From an uncultured Candidatus Saccharibacteria bacterium (lineage in GTDB: Bacteria > Patescibacteria > Saccharimonadia > Saccharimonadales > UBA4665), in NCBI GenBank assembly GCA_946482285.1, contig CAMLQK010000001.1, positions 372,001-436,000 of the forward strand: a stretch of 64,000 bases of DNA. The letters run 5' to 3'. This document shows positions 8,502 to 16,407 of this stretch, piece by piece. A program made the translations under genes and the position numbers. The notes under the pieces are model-generated. The model saw only the letters and a list, made by a program, of their open reading frames with translations. It ran no database searches and was not told where the DNA came from. Numbering within the stretch: position 1 is the stretch's first letter; each line of letters begins with the position of its first letter.

Positions 8502-9341
8502 TCAGATGAGTTCGTCTTCGTCGACGAGGGAGGTGGCGACCACCGCCGAGGTGTTGCGGGCCGCGCTGACGCGACTCATCACCTGTACGGCTCGGCGGAA
8601 TCGCCTGGCCATGTCCTCGGCACTCTCGCCCGGGGCAGCCAGGAAGGCCATGACCTGCTCGCCGTCGATGCCCAGGTCTTGTGTGGCGTAGGCCTCCGGG
8701 TTCGGGTTGCCGTACTCCGTCTGGAAGTAGAAGAGCACGTAGCGGACCCGGCTGCGGTCGCGGCCAGTGATGATCTGCCGTACCGGAGCGGCGTCGCGGG
8801 GAGGTTCGTTGTTCTCGCCGTCGGTGAGGACGATGATGTCGACGTCGACGTCCATGCCGGTGTCCTGCTGGAGCTTGGCCGCGTAGCTGATCGCTGTGGC
8901 CGTGCCGTCCAGGATGGCCTGGTGCAGCGCGGTGCCCCAGCCCTTTGCGGGGTTGAAGTCCGACAGTGTCAGTGGCGGCAGCTGGTCGATGGAGTGGAAG
9001 TACGACCCGTCGGTGCCCCTCCAGACCGGCGTGATGTCGCTGCTGAAGGTGTTGCCACCGATCCGCAGCGCACTGATGTCGTCCTCGCGGGCGTTCTTGA
9101 CGGCCGGCACGAAGTCCTGGTTGAAGCCCTTCATCAGCGCGGCAGCTACCGGCTTCATGGACGGCGAACGGTCGATGATGAAGTACACGACACGCAGGCC
9201 GCCACCCATCATGACTTCCTCGTCGGCCAGATCGGTGCCCACGATCATCGGTGCGACGACCTGGGCTGCTGCCAGGACGACGGCGCTGGAGGCGTCGTCG
9301 GTGGCGAAGAACGTCCCGATGTTGCTGGTGGGATCGGACAT
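8502..9341 (-). CDS. vWA-domain protein, TerY-like
   Basis: The 279-residue cytosolic protein is a von Willebrand factor A domain with a full metal-ion-dependent adhesion site: DRSPSM (Asp57, Ser59, Ser61), the Thr in GWGTALHQA, and the Asp in VLTDGENN. It is the TerY/YegL type used in phosphosignalling modules rather than an extracellular adhesin, since no signal peptide is present. ATG 9341 is chosen because AAAGGAGG lies 8 bases upstream; the reading frame stays open far beyond it but that extension overlaps the hydrolase gene. It is the last gene of a four-gene operon with phosphatase, kinase and hydrolase. Codon use is G/C-ending, unlike the flanks. Confidence 0.88.
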   Translation of the reverse strand: MSDPTSNIGTFFATDDASSAVVLAAAQVVAPMIVGTDLADEEVMMGGGLRVVYFIIDRSPSMKPVAAALMKGFNQDFVPAVKNAREDDISALRIGGNTFSSDITPVWRGTDGSYFHSIDQLPPLTLSDFNPAKGWGTALHQAILDGTATAISYAAKLQQDTGMDVDVDIIVLTDGENNEPPRDAAPVRQIITGRDRSRVRYVLFYFQTEYGNPNPEAYATQDLGIDGEQVMAFLAAPGESAEDMARRFRRAVQVMSRVSAARNTSAVVATSLVDEDELI

Positions 9342-9376
9342 GCTGGTTCCTCCTTTGGGAACTTGCTGTTGGATGG

Positions 9377-10453
9377 TCAGACGCGGGCCGTGAACGGCTC
9401 GTCGTGCTTCACGAAGCGGACGCCCAGGCTGGCTGCCCTGGCGTTGAGGTCCTGGACCTTCTGGCTGTTGGGCACGATGGGGGCGGTGAGGTCCGGGAGG
9501 AAGGCCATCTTCGCGAAGAAGTCGGTGCCCTGGAAGGTGTTGATGACTTGATCCTTCGCGTAGAAGTCGCAGAAGTCCTCGGCGACGCCGGCGAACTCCA
9601 CCCAGCCGCTGACGCGCTCGAACACCTCGATGACCGGACGCTGGAGACCGCCCTGGGGGTGGCTCGTGTCCGGCCGGCATGGCTCGAACGGGCCGAACCA
9701 GTCGGTGTGCTTGAGGTGCCCCTTGAACATGGGCAGCGGTTCCATCAGGCGGGCACCCTCGATGAAGGCGAGCGTTTCCTGGAGGAGCGGATGCAGGTTC
9801 ATACCGTCGGAGCCGATCTTGCAGTGGGTTGCGAACACCCAGATGGGGCCCTGGCCGGTGTCCTGCAGGTGGTGCCAGTAGGACACGGTGTCGGCGCTCT
9901 CGATCCGAGATCGCACCAGGCCCAGGTCGACGGGGTTTCCCTGGTCGTCGAAGCCCTTGGCCCGGAAGAGACGCCGTTGCTCGTCCTCCAGTTCCAGGGT
10001 GGCGGCTTTGAGCACGCTCAGGTCGAGCGGCTGGCCGTTCGCCACCTGGAGCCAACGGGTGGAGTGGCTGATGTGGTTGGTCGGGTGCGTGTCTTGCGAG
10101 AACACCACTCGGGTGTAGTAGTCCGTGCCCAGGAAGCCGTTGAGCAGCCGGACACAGGTGCGCAGGACGACGTTGTCCGTACCGGTTACCGGCAGACGCC
10201 CCTTGTCGCGGAAGTCCTGCTGGAGGTCGGTCAGCATCATGAGGTTGCTGATACCGCGCTGCTCCAGCTTGGCTACCGTGTCGAGGCCGTGTCGCCTGCC
10301 GAACTCGTACCCCCGGATGGTGGCGGCGTCGAGGTCGGGCATGTAGAACGGTACGTACGCCTTGCGCGGGTCCCAGAAGTCGGGCAGCTCGAACGTCAGC
10401 TCGGCGTGCGAGGCCGGGACGACTCCCTGGAGGAGGGACGGGTCGATGGACAT
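9377..10453 (-). CDS. Nicotinamidase/isochorismatase-family cysteine hydrolase
   Basis: The 358-residue protein keeps the catalytic triad order of nicotinamidases: Asp76 (MLTDLQQDF), Lys244 (MFKGHLKHTDWFGPF) and Cys295 (GVAEDFCDFYAKDQV). It also has the metal ligands DTHPTNH (Asp121, His123) and the phrase ATHCKIGSDGMNLHPLL, which matches the nicotinamidase VHC-QGT-G-ELHP loop. The usual family length is 180-230; the extra 60 N-terminal residues and internal insertions are unusual. The expected reaction is nicotinamide to nicotinate. It sits between the kinase and vWA genes of the operon (39 and 35 base gaps), each with its own Shine-Dalgarno (AAGGAG here). Hydrolysis of another amide is possible. 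Confidence 0.82.
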   Translation of the reverse strand: MSIDPSLLQGVVPASHAELTFELPDFWDPRKAYVPFYMPDLDAATIRGYEFGRRHGLDTVAKLEQRGISNLMMLTDLQQDFRDKGRLPVTGTDNVVLRTCVRLLNGFLGTDYYTRVVFSQDTHPTNHISHSTRWLQVANGQPLDLSVLKAATLELEDEQRRLFRAKGFDDQGNPVDLGLVRSRIESADTVSYWHHLQDTGQGPIWVFATHCKIGSDGMNLHPLLQETLAFIEGARLMEPLPMFKGHLKHTDWFGPFEPCRPDTSHPQGGLQRPVIEVFERVSGWVEFAGVAEDFCDFYAKDQVINTFQGTDFFAKMAFLPDLTAPIVPNSQKVQDLNARAASLGVRFVKHDEPFTARV

Positions 10454-10492
10454 GTATTGCTCCTTGTTCGTGGCACTGAGGCCGGGTGGGTG

Positions 10493-12454
10493 TTACCGGT
10501 TGCTCGCCAGCGTGTATACGCCGTTGCGGCGAACAATACCAACCCTTCCGCCGAGACGGAGTAGTTGGTCGTCTATGGCCAGTTGGCCGTCGATGCCCAG
10601 CGGCTGCTGCACTTGGTTCGCGAGCGTCTGTTTCACGATGCCGGTAGGCGTTACGTGAAGGATGCTCGGCCCTTGGTACATTTTTCCGCGGAGATTCGTC
10701 CACAGCGGGTACGTCTCATCGGACGAGTTGACGATTTGCTCCAGCTGGACCGTGCCGTCAAAGCCGATTTTGGCGTACCGCGCGTAGCTGCGCCCGTGGT
10801 GGGACGTCAGCATTGCAAGCAACACCGAGCCACCGCTGAAGTAGACGGCAAAGTCTTCGACCGACTCTCCTGCCCGGAGATGCAGGCCTTGGACATTGTT
10901 GCGCTGGTAGCGGCTGCCCTTGGCGTTGCCCAGAACGACGAACCACTGCCAGTCGCGGACGCCGCGGTCGTAGCCGAAGATGACCTCGTGGTCGGTGCCC
11001 GGCGTGCGATCGACGGTGAACCAGCTCTGTTGCTTGAACACCTCGGCGATGGGCTGCTCGGATAGCGCGCCACCCAGTCCAAAGGGCTGGCAGCGTACAA
11101 GCGCGTTGCCCGCTGTCCGGTACAGGAACCGCGATGAAGTGTCGAACATCGCTGCGCCGCCTTTGAGCACCCCGGTTGAGGTGTCGTTGACGCGGTGCAG
11201 GGAGTCGCCTTCGATGCGGTATAGCAGCAGCTGCGCCGGCGCTTCCTGCCGGGGGCTCGGGCAGACCACTAGGTGGCCCTCGAAGAACCGATAGCGGGCG
11301 CCCGGCATACTTGGCAGGCTGGCGTCCAGGATGGTTCCCGTTCCGCTTTCCTCGACCCGGGCGACATATGTCTGGTTGCCTTGACGGCAGACCAGATAGA
11401 GGTCCGTACCGAGGTACTGGGCGAACAGCACCGTACCGAGCGCTCTGTATAGCTCGGCTACCGAGAAGTTCGCCAGCCCGCCAGCCTGGATGACTGTGGC
11501 CTGGTTGCACTTCGGGCAGTTCTTGCGCGAGGCGTGGAAGTCGGCGCCGCAGGTCTTGCAGCTGGTGATCTCCTGGGCGAAGTCGCGCAACAGCGTTGGA
11601 TCCAGCGGGGCATCAGTGATGCGCTTGAGCCGCCGGACCAGCTCGTGAAGTACGGTGTCGCTCAGGATGTCGGGACTTCCGAGCATCTTGGGGAAGGTGA
11701 CTCCGGCGTCGAACACCGTAAGTCCGGCGTTGGTCCGGTTTTGCAGCCCCTTGACTGTGGGGTGCGATCCCATTCGGAACGGGTGGGCACCCGGGATTGC
11801 CAGGAGTGACAGGGCGATCAGGAGGGAGAACCTGTCGTGGTGCGGTGCGGGTTGAACCCGATTGCCGCTTGCCGACAGATTTCCGTACAGATCCGGGTGG
11901 GCGAACATCTCGGTTGTTGCCAAACAAGGGAAATCCTCGTAGCTCCAACTGTCGGTGTCGACCCATGCGCGGCCTTTGCCGGGCTCGAACATGACGCAGC
12001 CAAGGTTGAGGTCGCCGATGACAAACCCCGCGCTGTGGATCAGTGCGAGGTCCTCGAAGAGGCAAGCGAACAGCTCCGCGACCATGCGCAGGCCCACCTG
12101 GTGACTGGCGCGGAAGTTCGCGTCCAGCAACTTGATGAGCTTCTGATGGCCGGCCGGCAGGCGCTGCATCTGGAAGCCAATGATCTGTCGGCCGGTATCG
12201 GCGTCGTAAACTGGCCGTTGTGGCAGGATGAACTGCGGCGGGAGGTGGATGTCTCTCGCACAGATTGCCCTGATCTTACGGCTGCGGTACGCGGCGATCT
12301 TCCTGGCGTTGGGGTCGGATGGATCCGCTTCGTGGAACAGCTTGAGGCAGGACCCCGGGTCGCGAGGCGACTCGATAACTACACCTTCGGATCCCCGGCC
12401 AAGTGTGGCGTTGGGGTCGGCGGTAAAGACCGAGCCGTCAAGCAGATACCGCAT
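10493..12454 (-). CDS. Ser/Thr protein kinase with zinc ribbon and beta-rich C-terminus, YegI/TerY-P type
   Basis: The 653-residue protein has an N-terminal kinase domain: LGRGSEGVV glycine loop (19-26), Lys38 in LKLF, catalytic IGDLN (Asp148, Asn150) and VDTDSW (Asp166) in place of DFG, the signature of YegI-like kinases. A zinc ribbon follows (CKTCG from Cys299, then CPKC). Residues 340-653 are a beta-rich sensor-like region with repeating blades (YRFFEGHLVVCPS, SRFLYRTAGNALVRC, GSVLLAMLTSHHGRSYARYAKIGFDG). It overlaps the phosphatase stop by one base (TAATG), so the two are translated together. It likely phosphorylates a partner in the operon, with PP2C reversing this. Confidence 0.88.
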   Translation of the reverse strand: MRYLLDGSVFTADPNATLGRGSEGVVIESPRDPGSCLKLFHEADPSDPNARKIAAYRSRKIRAICARDIHLPPQFILPQRPVYDADTGRQIIGFQMQRLPAGHQKLIKLLDANFRASHQVGLRMVAELFACLFEDLALIHSAGFVIGDLNLGCVMFEPGKGRAWVDTDSWSYEDFPCLATTEMFAHPDLYGNLSASGNRVQPAPHHDRFSLLIALSLLAIPGAHPFRMGSHPTVKGLQNRTNAGLTVFDAGVTFPKMLGSPDILSDTVLHELVRRLKRITDAPLDPTLLRDFAQEITSCKTCGADFHASRKNCPKCNQATVIQAGGLANFSVAELYRALGTVLFAQYLGTDLYLVCRQGNQTYVARVEESGTGTILDASLPSMPGARYRFFEGHLVVCPSPRQEAPAQLLLYRIEGDSLHRVNDTSTGVLKGGAAMFDTSSRFLYRTAGNALVRCQPFGLGGALSEQPIAEVFKQQSWFTVDRTPGTDHEVIFGYDRGVRDWQWFVVLGNAKGSRYQRNNVQGLHLRAGESVEDFAVYFSGGSVLLAMLTSHHGRSYARYAKIGFDGTVQLEQIVNSSDETYPLWTNLRGKMYQGPSILHVTPTGIVKQTLANQVQQPLGIDGQLAIDDQLLRLGGRVGIVRRNGVYTLASNR

Positions 12455-13281
12455 TATGGAGTCACCTCCAGACGTTCCCGTGTGATGACCGAGCAGTCGT
12501 CGCCCATCAATTCCGCGTGATTCTTGCGGAGGAGGTTGAGCTTGTACTGCAGGCCCATCGAGTTACCGGCGAGGTGTGTGAACAGTTCGGCCGGCAGCCC
12601 CGGGACATTGCTTTCCAGCAATGCCTTCAGGCCGTCGGTGGCCATGGCCAGCTGTCCAACAGACGCCGAGTCGTACACGTGGACGCGGAATGCCCCACTG
12701 GGGTTCAGCGCCAGGTAGTCCGGCTCGTTGTTCTGGTCGACAGCAAACACTTGTCCGTCGATGGCCGTGATGCCGTCGTCAGCCCGGAAGACCACCAGCC
12801 GTTCACCATCGTCAATGAATCCGGCCAAGGTTGCGGCCAGGTGGTCAACGACGAAGCGCCGGTTGGCGTCCAGGTGGTTGCGGAACTCGTTCTTACCCTT
12901 GAAGCTCAGGCCGTAAGGCCAGTGGACGTCGCTGGGCATGGTACGCCACGCGATGTCCTGCATGAAGTCGTAGGCCAGCTGGTAGAGCACGCCCGGAGCT
13001 TCGGCGATGCCGATGCCACTGGTGATCAACCGCTGGATACGCCCCAAACAGAACGTTGTCAGCAAATGGGCGCCGACCTCGCTGTGGGTAAGGGCGGGAA
13101 GGCCGCTGCATCCGTCGGAGATCACTCCAACGTGATACGTCTTACCGTGCTTGGCGACTTGGAAGCTCTGGGTACGGACGGCGTCCTGGTTGTTCATGTT
13201 GTCTCTGATGTGACGAACGCCCTGAACGCTGCCGCTTCTGATATGAAAGTGTGTGGTCAAAACCTCACCTCTTTTTCTCAT
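12454..13281 (-). CDS. PP2C-family protein phosphatase
   Basis: The 275-residue phosphatase has the metal-binding motifs of the PPM/PP2C family: NNQDAV (Asp33), GVISDGCSG (Asp56), MATDGLK and GDDCSVI. It resembles YegK-type phosphatases paired with YegI kinases. It is the first gene of the operon. ATG 13281 is given, but an in-frame TTG at 13260 has AGAGGTG just upstream and may be the true start (the first seven residues MRKRGEV would then be the ribosome-binding site). It is expected to reverse the kinase of the next gene, with which its stop codon overlaps. Confidence 0.88.
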   Translation of the reverse strand: MRKRGEVLTTHFHIRSGSVQGVRHIRDNMNNQDAVRTQSFQVAKHGKTYHVGVISDGCSGLPALTHSEVGAHLLTTFCLGRIQRLITSGIGIAEAPGVLYQLAYDFMQDIAWRTMPSDVHWPYGLSFKGKNEFRNHLDANRRFVVDHLAATLAGFIDDGERLVVFRADDGITAIDGQVFAVDQNNEPDYLALNPSGAFRVHVYDSASVGQLAMATDGLKALLESNVPGLPAELFTHLAGNSMGLQYKLNLLRKNHAELMGDDCSVITRERLEVTP

Positions 13282-13326
13282 TGAACCAACTTGTTAACGA
13301 TCGAGTACTACGTAGGGCCTGCGAAT

Positions 13327-13348
13327 AAAAAAGGGGCAACCCCTCCCT
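13327..13348 (-). terminator. Intrinsic terminator of YunG-YdcF operon
   Basis: On the minus strand AGGGGTTGCCCCT is followed by TTTTTTATT. It closes the YunG-YdcF operon and isolates the PP2C operon that begins about 50 bases further on. Confidence 0.65.
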
Positions 13349-13429
13349 CATGAGTCCAACCACTGTACTAGTGTGGATTGTACAATGAAATAATAATTTT
13401 CCAAAGGTTTAGCAGTATCAGTTGGGCCA

Positions 13430-14089
13430 TTATTGAATAAGGTGTTTGTCGAAGCCGCGAGCAACAAGTTCCTTGTATGCCTCCCAAACCTGGGCGGGAA
13501 TATTTTGTGCGATTTGAAATCCTTGTTTGGGATATTCACGGATGCGCTGCATGTCCCCGACCATAACATTAATAATGTGGTCTTTGGGAATGGTGCCGTT
13601 GTTGACATACTCCTCATAGCTAAGCTGGGGCGAGGTAACACTAATGATTGCCTGTTTATCTGGCCACTGTTTCTTGAACGTCGCATAGGTACGGCGCTCC
13701 ATGTATGGCTTTTGGACGAGTAGCAAGCGGGCTGCTTGTATGTGTTTGCTCTGTAGTGTTTTGAATGTAAAGCGGATATTTTCGCCAGTGTTTGTTGATC
13801 TGTCTTCTACGACAATTTTGCTTTTATCAACACCCATAGCCTGCGCAATGCCTGCAAATGTCTCGGCTTCGGAAGTGGCAAACATGCCATTGGTAAGTTT
13901 GCCGACGCCGCCGGAAAACACCAGATAGCTGCCATAGCCGTCTAGCATTAGTTGCGCAGCACGTTCGGCAACGCGTGTATCGTGGCTGCACAGGCAGAAA
14001 ATGACGTCACTTTTAACAGGTTGTTCTTGCAATTGCAGATAATTCCAGAGCGTGCGTGCGAGGTTGTCGGTGGACATTTGCTCGCTCAT
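13430..14089 (-). CDS. YdcF/DUF218 family protein
   Basis: The 219-residue protein matches the DUF218 (YdcF, SanA-like) fold: DVIFCLCSHDTRVAERAAQLMLDGYGSYLVFSGGVGKLTNG, then EAETFAGIAQAMGV, VVEDRSTNTGENIRFT and LLLVQKPYMERRTYATF. These are the nucleotide- or ligand-binding loops conserved in the family (E-R-STNT-EN, KP-M-RR). The biochemical role is not settled; YdcF binds S-adenosylmethionine, and SanA relatives affect cell-envelope permeability. No signal peptide. Start ATG 14089 overlaps the preceding YunG stop by four bases (ATGA), so both are one operon. Confidence 0.85.
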   Translation of the reverse strand: MSEQMSTDNLARTLWNYLQLQEQPVKSDVIFCLCSHDTRVAERAAQLMLDGYGSYLVFSGGVGKLTNGMFATSEAETFAGIAQAMGVDKSKIVVEDRSTNTGENIRFTFKTLQSKHIQAARLLLVQKPYMERRTYATFKKQWPDKQAIISVTSPQLSYEEYVNNGTIPKDHIINVMVGDMQRIREYPKQGFQIAQNIPAQVWEAYKELVARGFDKHLIQ

Positions 14090-14472
14090 TGTTGTAACTT
14101 CTTTCGGACCCGTTGCAGTAAGCGTTCTACACGCTGGATGGTTGGTTCGGTATCGTTGAACGTATCGCGGCTGCGGATTCTCCAACTTTTCACATGGGAA
14201 CCTTGGGGAAATTGCTGCCATGTCAGGTCTAGGTGCATAAGCGACCCTTGGATATCAAAAACGTTCCAAAAATGCTTTTCAGTACCGGTCGAGGTTATAA
14301 CCTCTCCCTCGACAATCTCTGTTAAGGGGAAGTAGTGTTGGATAACGCGTGCGGTCACATAACACTGTCCCAGGGCGGGATTACCGGCTTGTTCTGCGTG
14401 GTGATAGGCAGTATCAGGTTGCCAGGACGCCTCTAGCGCCCGTCGTAGTGCAAGCATATCAGGATGTGTCAT
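14086..14472 (-). CDS. YunG-like protein
   Basis: The 128-residue protein resembles the YunG family of Firmicutes: ALRRALEASWQPDTAY, GNPALGQCYVTARVIQHYF, EKHFWNVF and HLDLTWQQFPQG. The conserved Cys (GQC), His (HFWN) and Asp (LDLT) follow the order of a papain/transglutaminase-like triad, which is an inference, not an established activity. Start ATG 14472 has TATGAT (14485-14480) seven bases upstream, giving a leaderless transcript. It is coupled to the YdcF gene by an ATGA overlap. Confidence 0.72.
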   Translation of the reverse strand: MTHPDMLALRRALEASWQPDTAYHHAEQAGNPALGQCYVTARVIQHYFPLTEIVEGEVITSTGTEKHFWNVFDIQGSLMHLDLTWQQFPQGSHVKSWRIRSRDTFNDTEPTIQRVERLLQRVRKKLQQ

Positions 14473-14479
14473 AAGTCTA

Positions 14480-14485
14480 ATCATA
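14480..14485 (-). promoter_or_regulatory. -10 box, leaderless start at 14472
   Basis: TATGAT on the minus strand, seven bases before the YunG-like ATG; the divergent -10 box at 14521 lies 35 bases away. Confidence 0.45.
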
Positions 14486-14520
14486 GCAGACAAGTCGCTC
14501 GACTCTGCTTATGCTTCAGG

Positions 14521-14526
14521 TATAAT
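14521..14526 (+). promoter_or_regulatory. -10 box, near-leaderless start at 14535
   Basis: TATAAT followed by eight bases and ATG 14535. Confidence 0.5.
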
Positions 14527-14534
14527 GCCTGGTT

Positions 14535-15167
14535 ATGAGCTATATGCACGAACAACATCCATATTTGATGGGGGATTCAGTGGACTATACGTGGTCTGCA
14601 CGGTTTGCTGTCGAACCAGGGCTTACTACGGACGATATTGTGGTACGTAAGCTCGGCACATTAGTGGCAGAGTATGCCGACCCGGAATGGCCTATTTCGG
14701 GTGCGGTACTTGGCAGCGCTAGCCAAGCTGAAAGAAAATCCGTAGTGCTTGGACTTGATCCAAGCCGGACTTTTGGTACGCCTAGTGTGGAGCGGTGCGA
14801 AGAAATTGCCGCTGCCGTTACTGATACGCTGTCCTGGCAACGACTACCTGAGCAGCTGTCGGAAATGCGGATCATTTTAGGTCGCCGGGTGGGCTACAAA
14901 GGGGTGGACCACAGCATGGAAACCGTACGCAATCTTGCCGCCCTCCGCAACTGCGGGAGTGTTGCCCTAACGGAGGCAGATTTATTCTCGCTGCGCTTTG
15001 TTGGCGGATTGCGCGACTACCAAGAGCCTAGTGTAATTATCGAAGGGCAGGCGGACGATTTGACGGGGGTGTTGCAGGTCGCTGCTGATATGGGACAGGA
15101 ACGGCTTGTCGCCGAGGTTACCGATACTGTAACGCAGGTTTATTACCATGCAAAGGAGCAGGCATGA
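14535..15167 (+). CDS. Hypothetical protein
   Basis: I do not recognise this 210-residue soluble protein. It has no signal peptide or membrane segment and a mixed alpha/beta look (VLGLDPSRTFGTPSVERCEEIAAAVTDTLSW; MRIILGRRVGYKGVDHSMETV). Phrases such as EMRIILGRRVGYKG could be strands of a small enzyme domain, but no catalytic motif stands out. The next gene overlaps its stop by four bases (ATGA), so the two form a translationally coupled pair and probably act together. Confidence 0.55.
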   Translation: MSYMHEQHPYLMGDSVDYTWSARFAVEPGLTTDDIVVRKLGTLVAEYADPEWPISGAVLGSASQAERKSVVLGLDPSRTFGTPSVERCEEIAAAVTDTLSWQRLPEQLSEMRIILGRRVGYKGVDHSMETVRNLAALRNCGSVALTEADLFSLRFVGGLRDYQEPSVIIEGQADDLTGVLQVAADMGQERLVAEVTDTVTQVYYHAKEQA

Positions 15168-16111
15168 GGCAGGTAAACGCCATAACTCACGAACAGACAG
15201 TTGATATTTTATCTGGACCACGGGAAATTCCCCGCGACATTACATATCGCGTCGAGCAATTACTGCACGAAGGGACTCCAATTGTTAATGTTGACCAATT
15301 TAGCGAATTTATAACAAGCTTGAATGTGGAGCGCCCTGCTGACATCGCCGATGCTATTGAGGCGAACTATCAGCGGGTCGTGGCGCTTGGCGCGTGCTCT
15401 TTGGAGATGGCATGGCAACAAGCAGGGGATATCTCTATTCCGCGGCCACGCCGCTTGCACGAGCATAACCAATCGGTGCTGAATACGTTCGACAGAGTAT
15501 TCGCCTCGGAGTTTACTGACCCCCGCGACAAGCTGCTGCGGCCAATGTTTGCCTTGCAAGACGGCGGCAAAGCCCATTGCGTTGCCCTTGCGGATCCAAC
15601 AGACCGCAGACGGAGCAGACACCAGGCTATACATAATGCCCGTGTCGCTGATAATGTACTCAACCCATTGCCGTCAGACATCCTTACTAAGGACGAAAAA
15701 GCTGTCATAAAGCTGCTTATCCAGCAGTCTTCAATTGGCTCGGCGCTTTATAGGCACAGCGAAAAAGACAGACCTTTAGATGAAGTCGTTGCAGCTGCAG
15801 GCGGCGCGCTAGACGAGCTACGGCAACAGTGTCCGCCCACATATCGTGATAGGTTTGATGATTATTTGCTAGTTTCATATTTAACTGACGCTGGAGCTCA
15901 TACGCAAAAAGCTCGCTACAAAGATGCGGCTACTGGCGAAGTGCTTGCCGACGTGTCGCACGAAAATCGTTTCAATTCGGACGGCACCGAAACAATGCAC
16001 TCACTGGACCGTCTGTTTTCTGAAGCACCGGAAGACGTTGACACATTAAGGCTATTCCGGCCTAAGCACCTTGCGGTTATGGAGCGATTATTCCCGAATC
16101 ACTACTTTTAG
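15164..16111 (+). CDS. Hypothetical protein, coupled to upstream orphan
   Basis: The 315-residue soluble, mostly helical, Asp/Arg-rich protein is not recognised. Possible features are RPRRLHEHNQSVLNTFDRVF, QDGGKAHCVALADPTDRRRSRHQ, and the C-terminal LSHENRFNSDGTETMHSLDRLFSEAPED-like stretch. There are no transmembrane helices. It starts inside the stop codon of the preceding gene, so a shared function is likely. It ends before the tRNA-Lys gene, which lies on the other strand. Confidence 0.55.
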   Translation: MRQVNAITHEQTVDILSGPREIPRDITYRVEQLLHEGTPIVNVDQFSEFITSLNVERPADIADAIEANYQRVVALGACSLEMAWQQAGDISIPRPRRLHEHNQSVLNTFDRVFASEFTDPRDKLLRPMFALQDGGKAHCVALADPTDRRRSRHQAIHNARVADNVLNPLPSDILTKDEKAVIKLLIQQSSIGSALYRHSEKDRPLDEVVAAAGGALDELRQQCPPTYRDRFDDYLLVSYLTDAGAHTQKARYKDAATGEVLADVSHENRFNSDGTETMHSLDRLFSEAPEDVDTLRLFRPKHLAVMERLFPNHYF

Positions 16112-16152
16112 TTTTTTCTGAGGTCACATGGCAAGTTGCTATAGCCAAATAA

Positions 16153-16178
16153 AAAACGCCACATGAGTGACGTTCTTT
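16153..16178 (-). terminator. Terminator downstream of tRNA-Lys
   Basis: On the minus strand AACGTCAC-TCAT-GTGGCGTT is followed by TTTTT, directly downstream of the tRNA. Confidence 0.7.
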
Positions 16179-16181
16179 ATT

Positions 16182-16258
16182 TGGAGGGCCACCTGGGACT
16201 CGAACCCAGGACATTCTGCTTAAGAGGCAGACGCTCTAACCAGCTGAGCTAGTGGCCC
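16182..16258 (-). tRNA. tRNA-Lys (CUU anticodon)
   Basis: The cloverleaf can be drawn by eye: acceptor GGGCCAC/GTGGCCC, D-arm AGCTCAGCTGGTTAGAGC, anticodon loop CTCTTAA with CTT, T-arm CCTGGGTTCGAGTCCCAGG, and an encoded CCA (16184-16182). The discriminator base reads as U, which is unusual for lysine tRNAs. A terminator follows 4 bases later. Confidence 0.93.
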
Positions 16259-16324
16259 GTTAACAATGTAACGGATGGTATTGTAACAGATTACGGCTGT
16301 TTTGGCTAGCCTATTTTTATTCTT

Positions 16325-16397
16325 GTGAGGCGGCCGTGCAGGTTTAGAGGTAAACGATAAAAAATGTTTACGTAAACCCGCACGGCCAGGCACTCAC
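16325..16397. repeat. Nested palindrome downstream of high-G+C orphan
   Basis: Nested inverted repeats: GTGAG/CTCAC (outer), GGCCGTGC (16332-16339)/GCACGGCC (16380-16387), GGTTTA/TAAACC and GTAAAC (16350)/GTTTAC (16366). The structure ends 11 bases past the stop codon of the minus-strand gene at 16408. No T-run follows on that strand. Confidence 0.65.
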
Positions 16398-16407
16398 CTC
16401 AGGATGA

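Noticed and set aside
8403..10564. Long open frames on the plus strand across the high-G+C operon
   Set aside because: They are by-products of G/C-ending codons in the opposite strand; the minus-strand frames carry the recognisable domains and ribosome sites.
9342..10703. N-terminal extension of the vWA reading frame to 733 residues
   Set aside because: The extension overlaps the nicotinamidase-like gene, is Arg/Pro-rich noise, and a strong ribosome site precedes ATG 9341.
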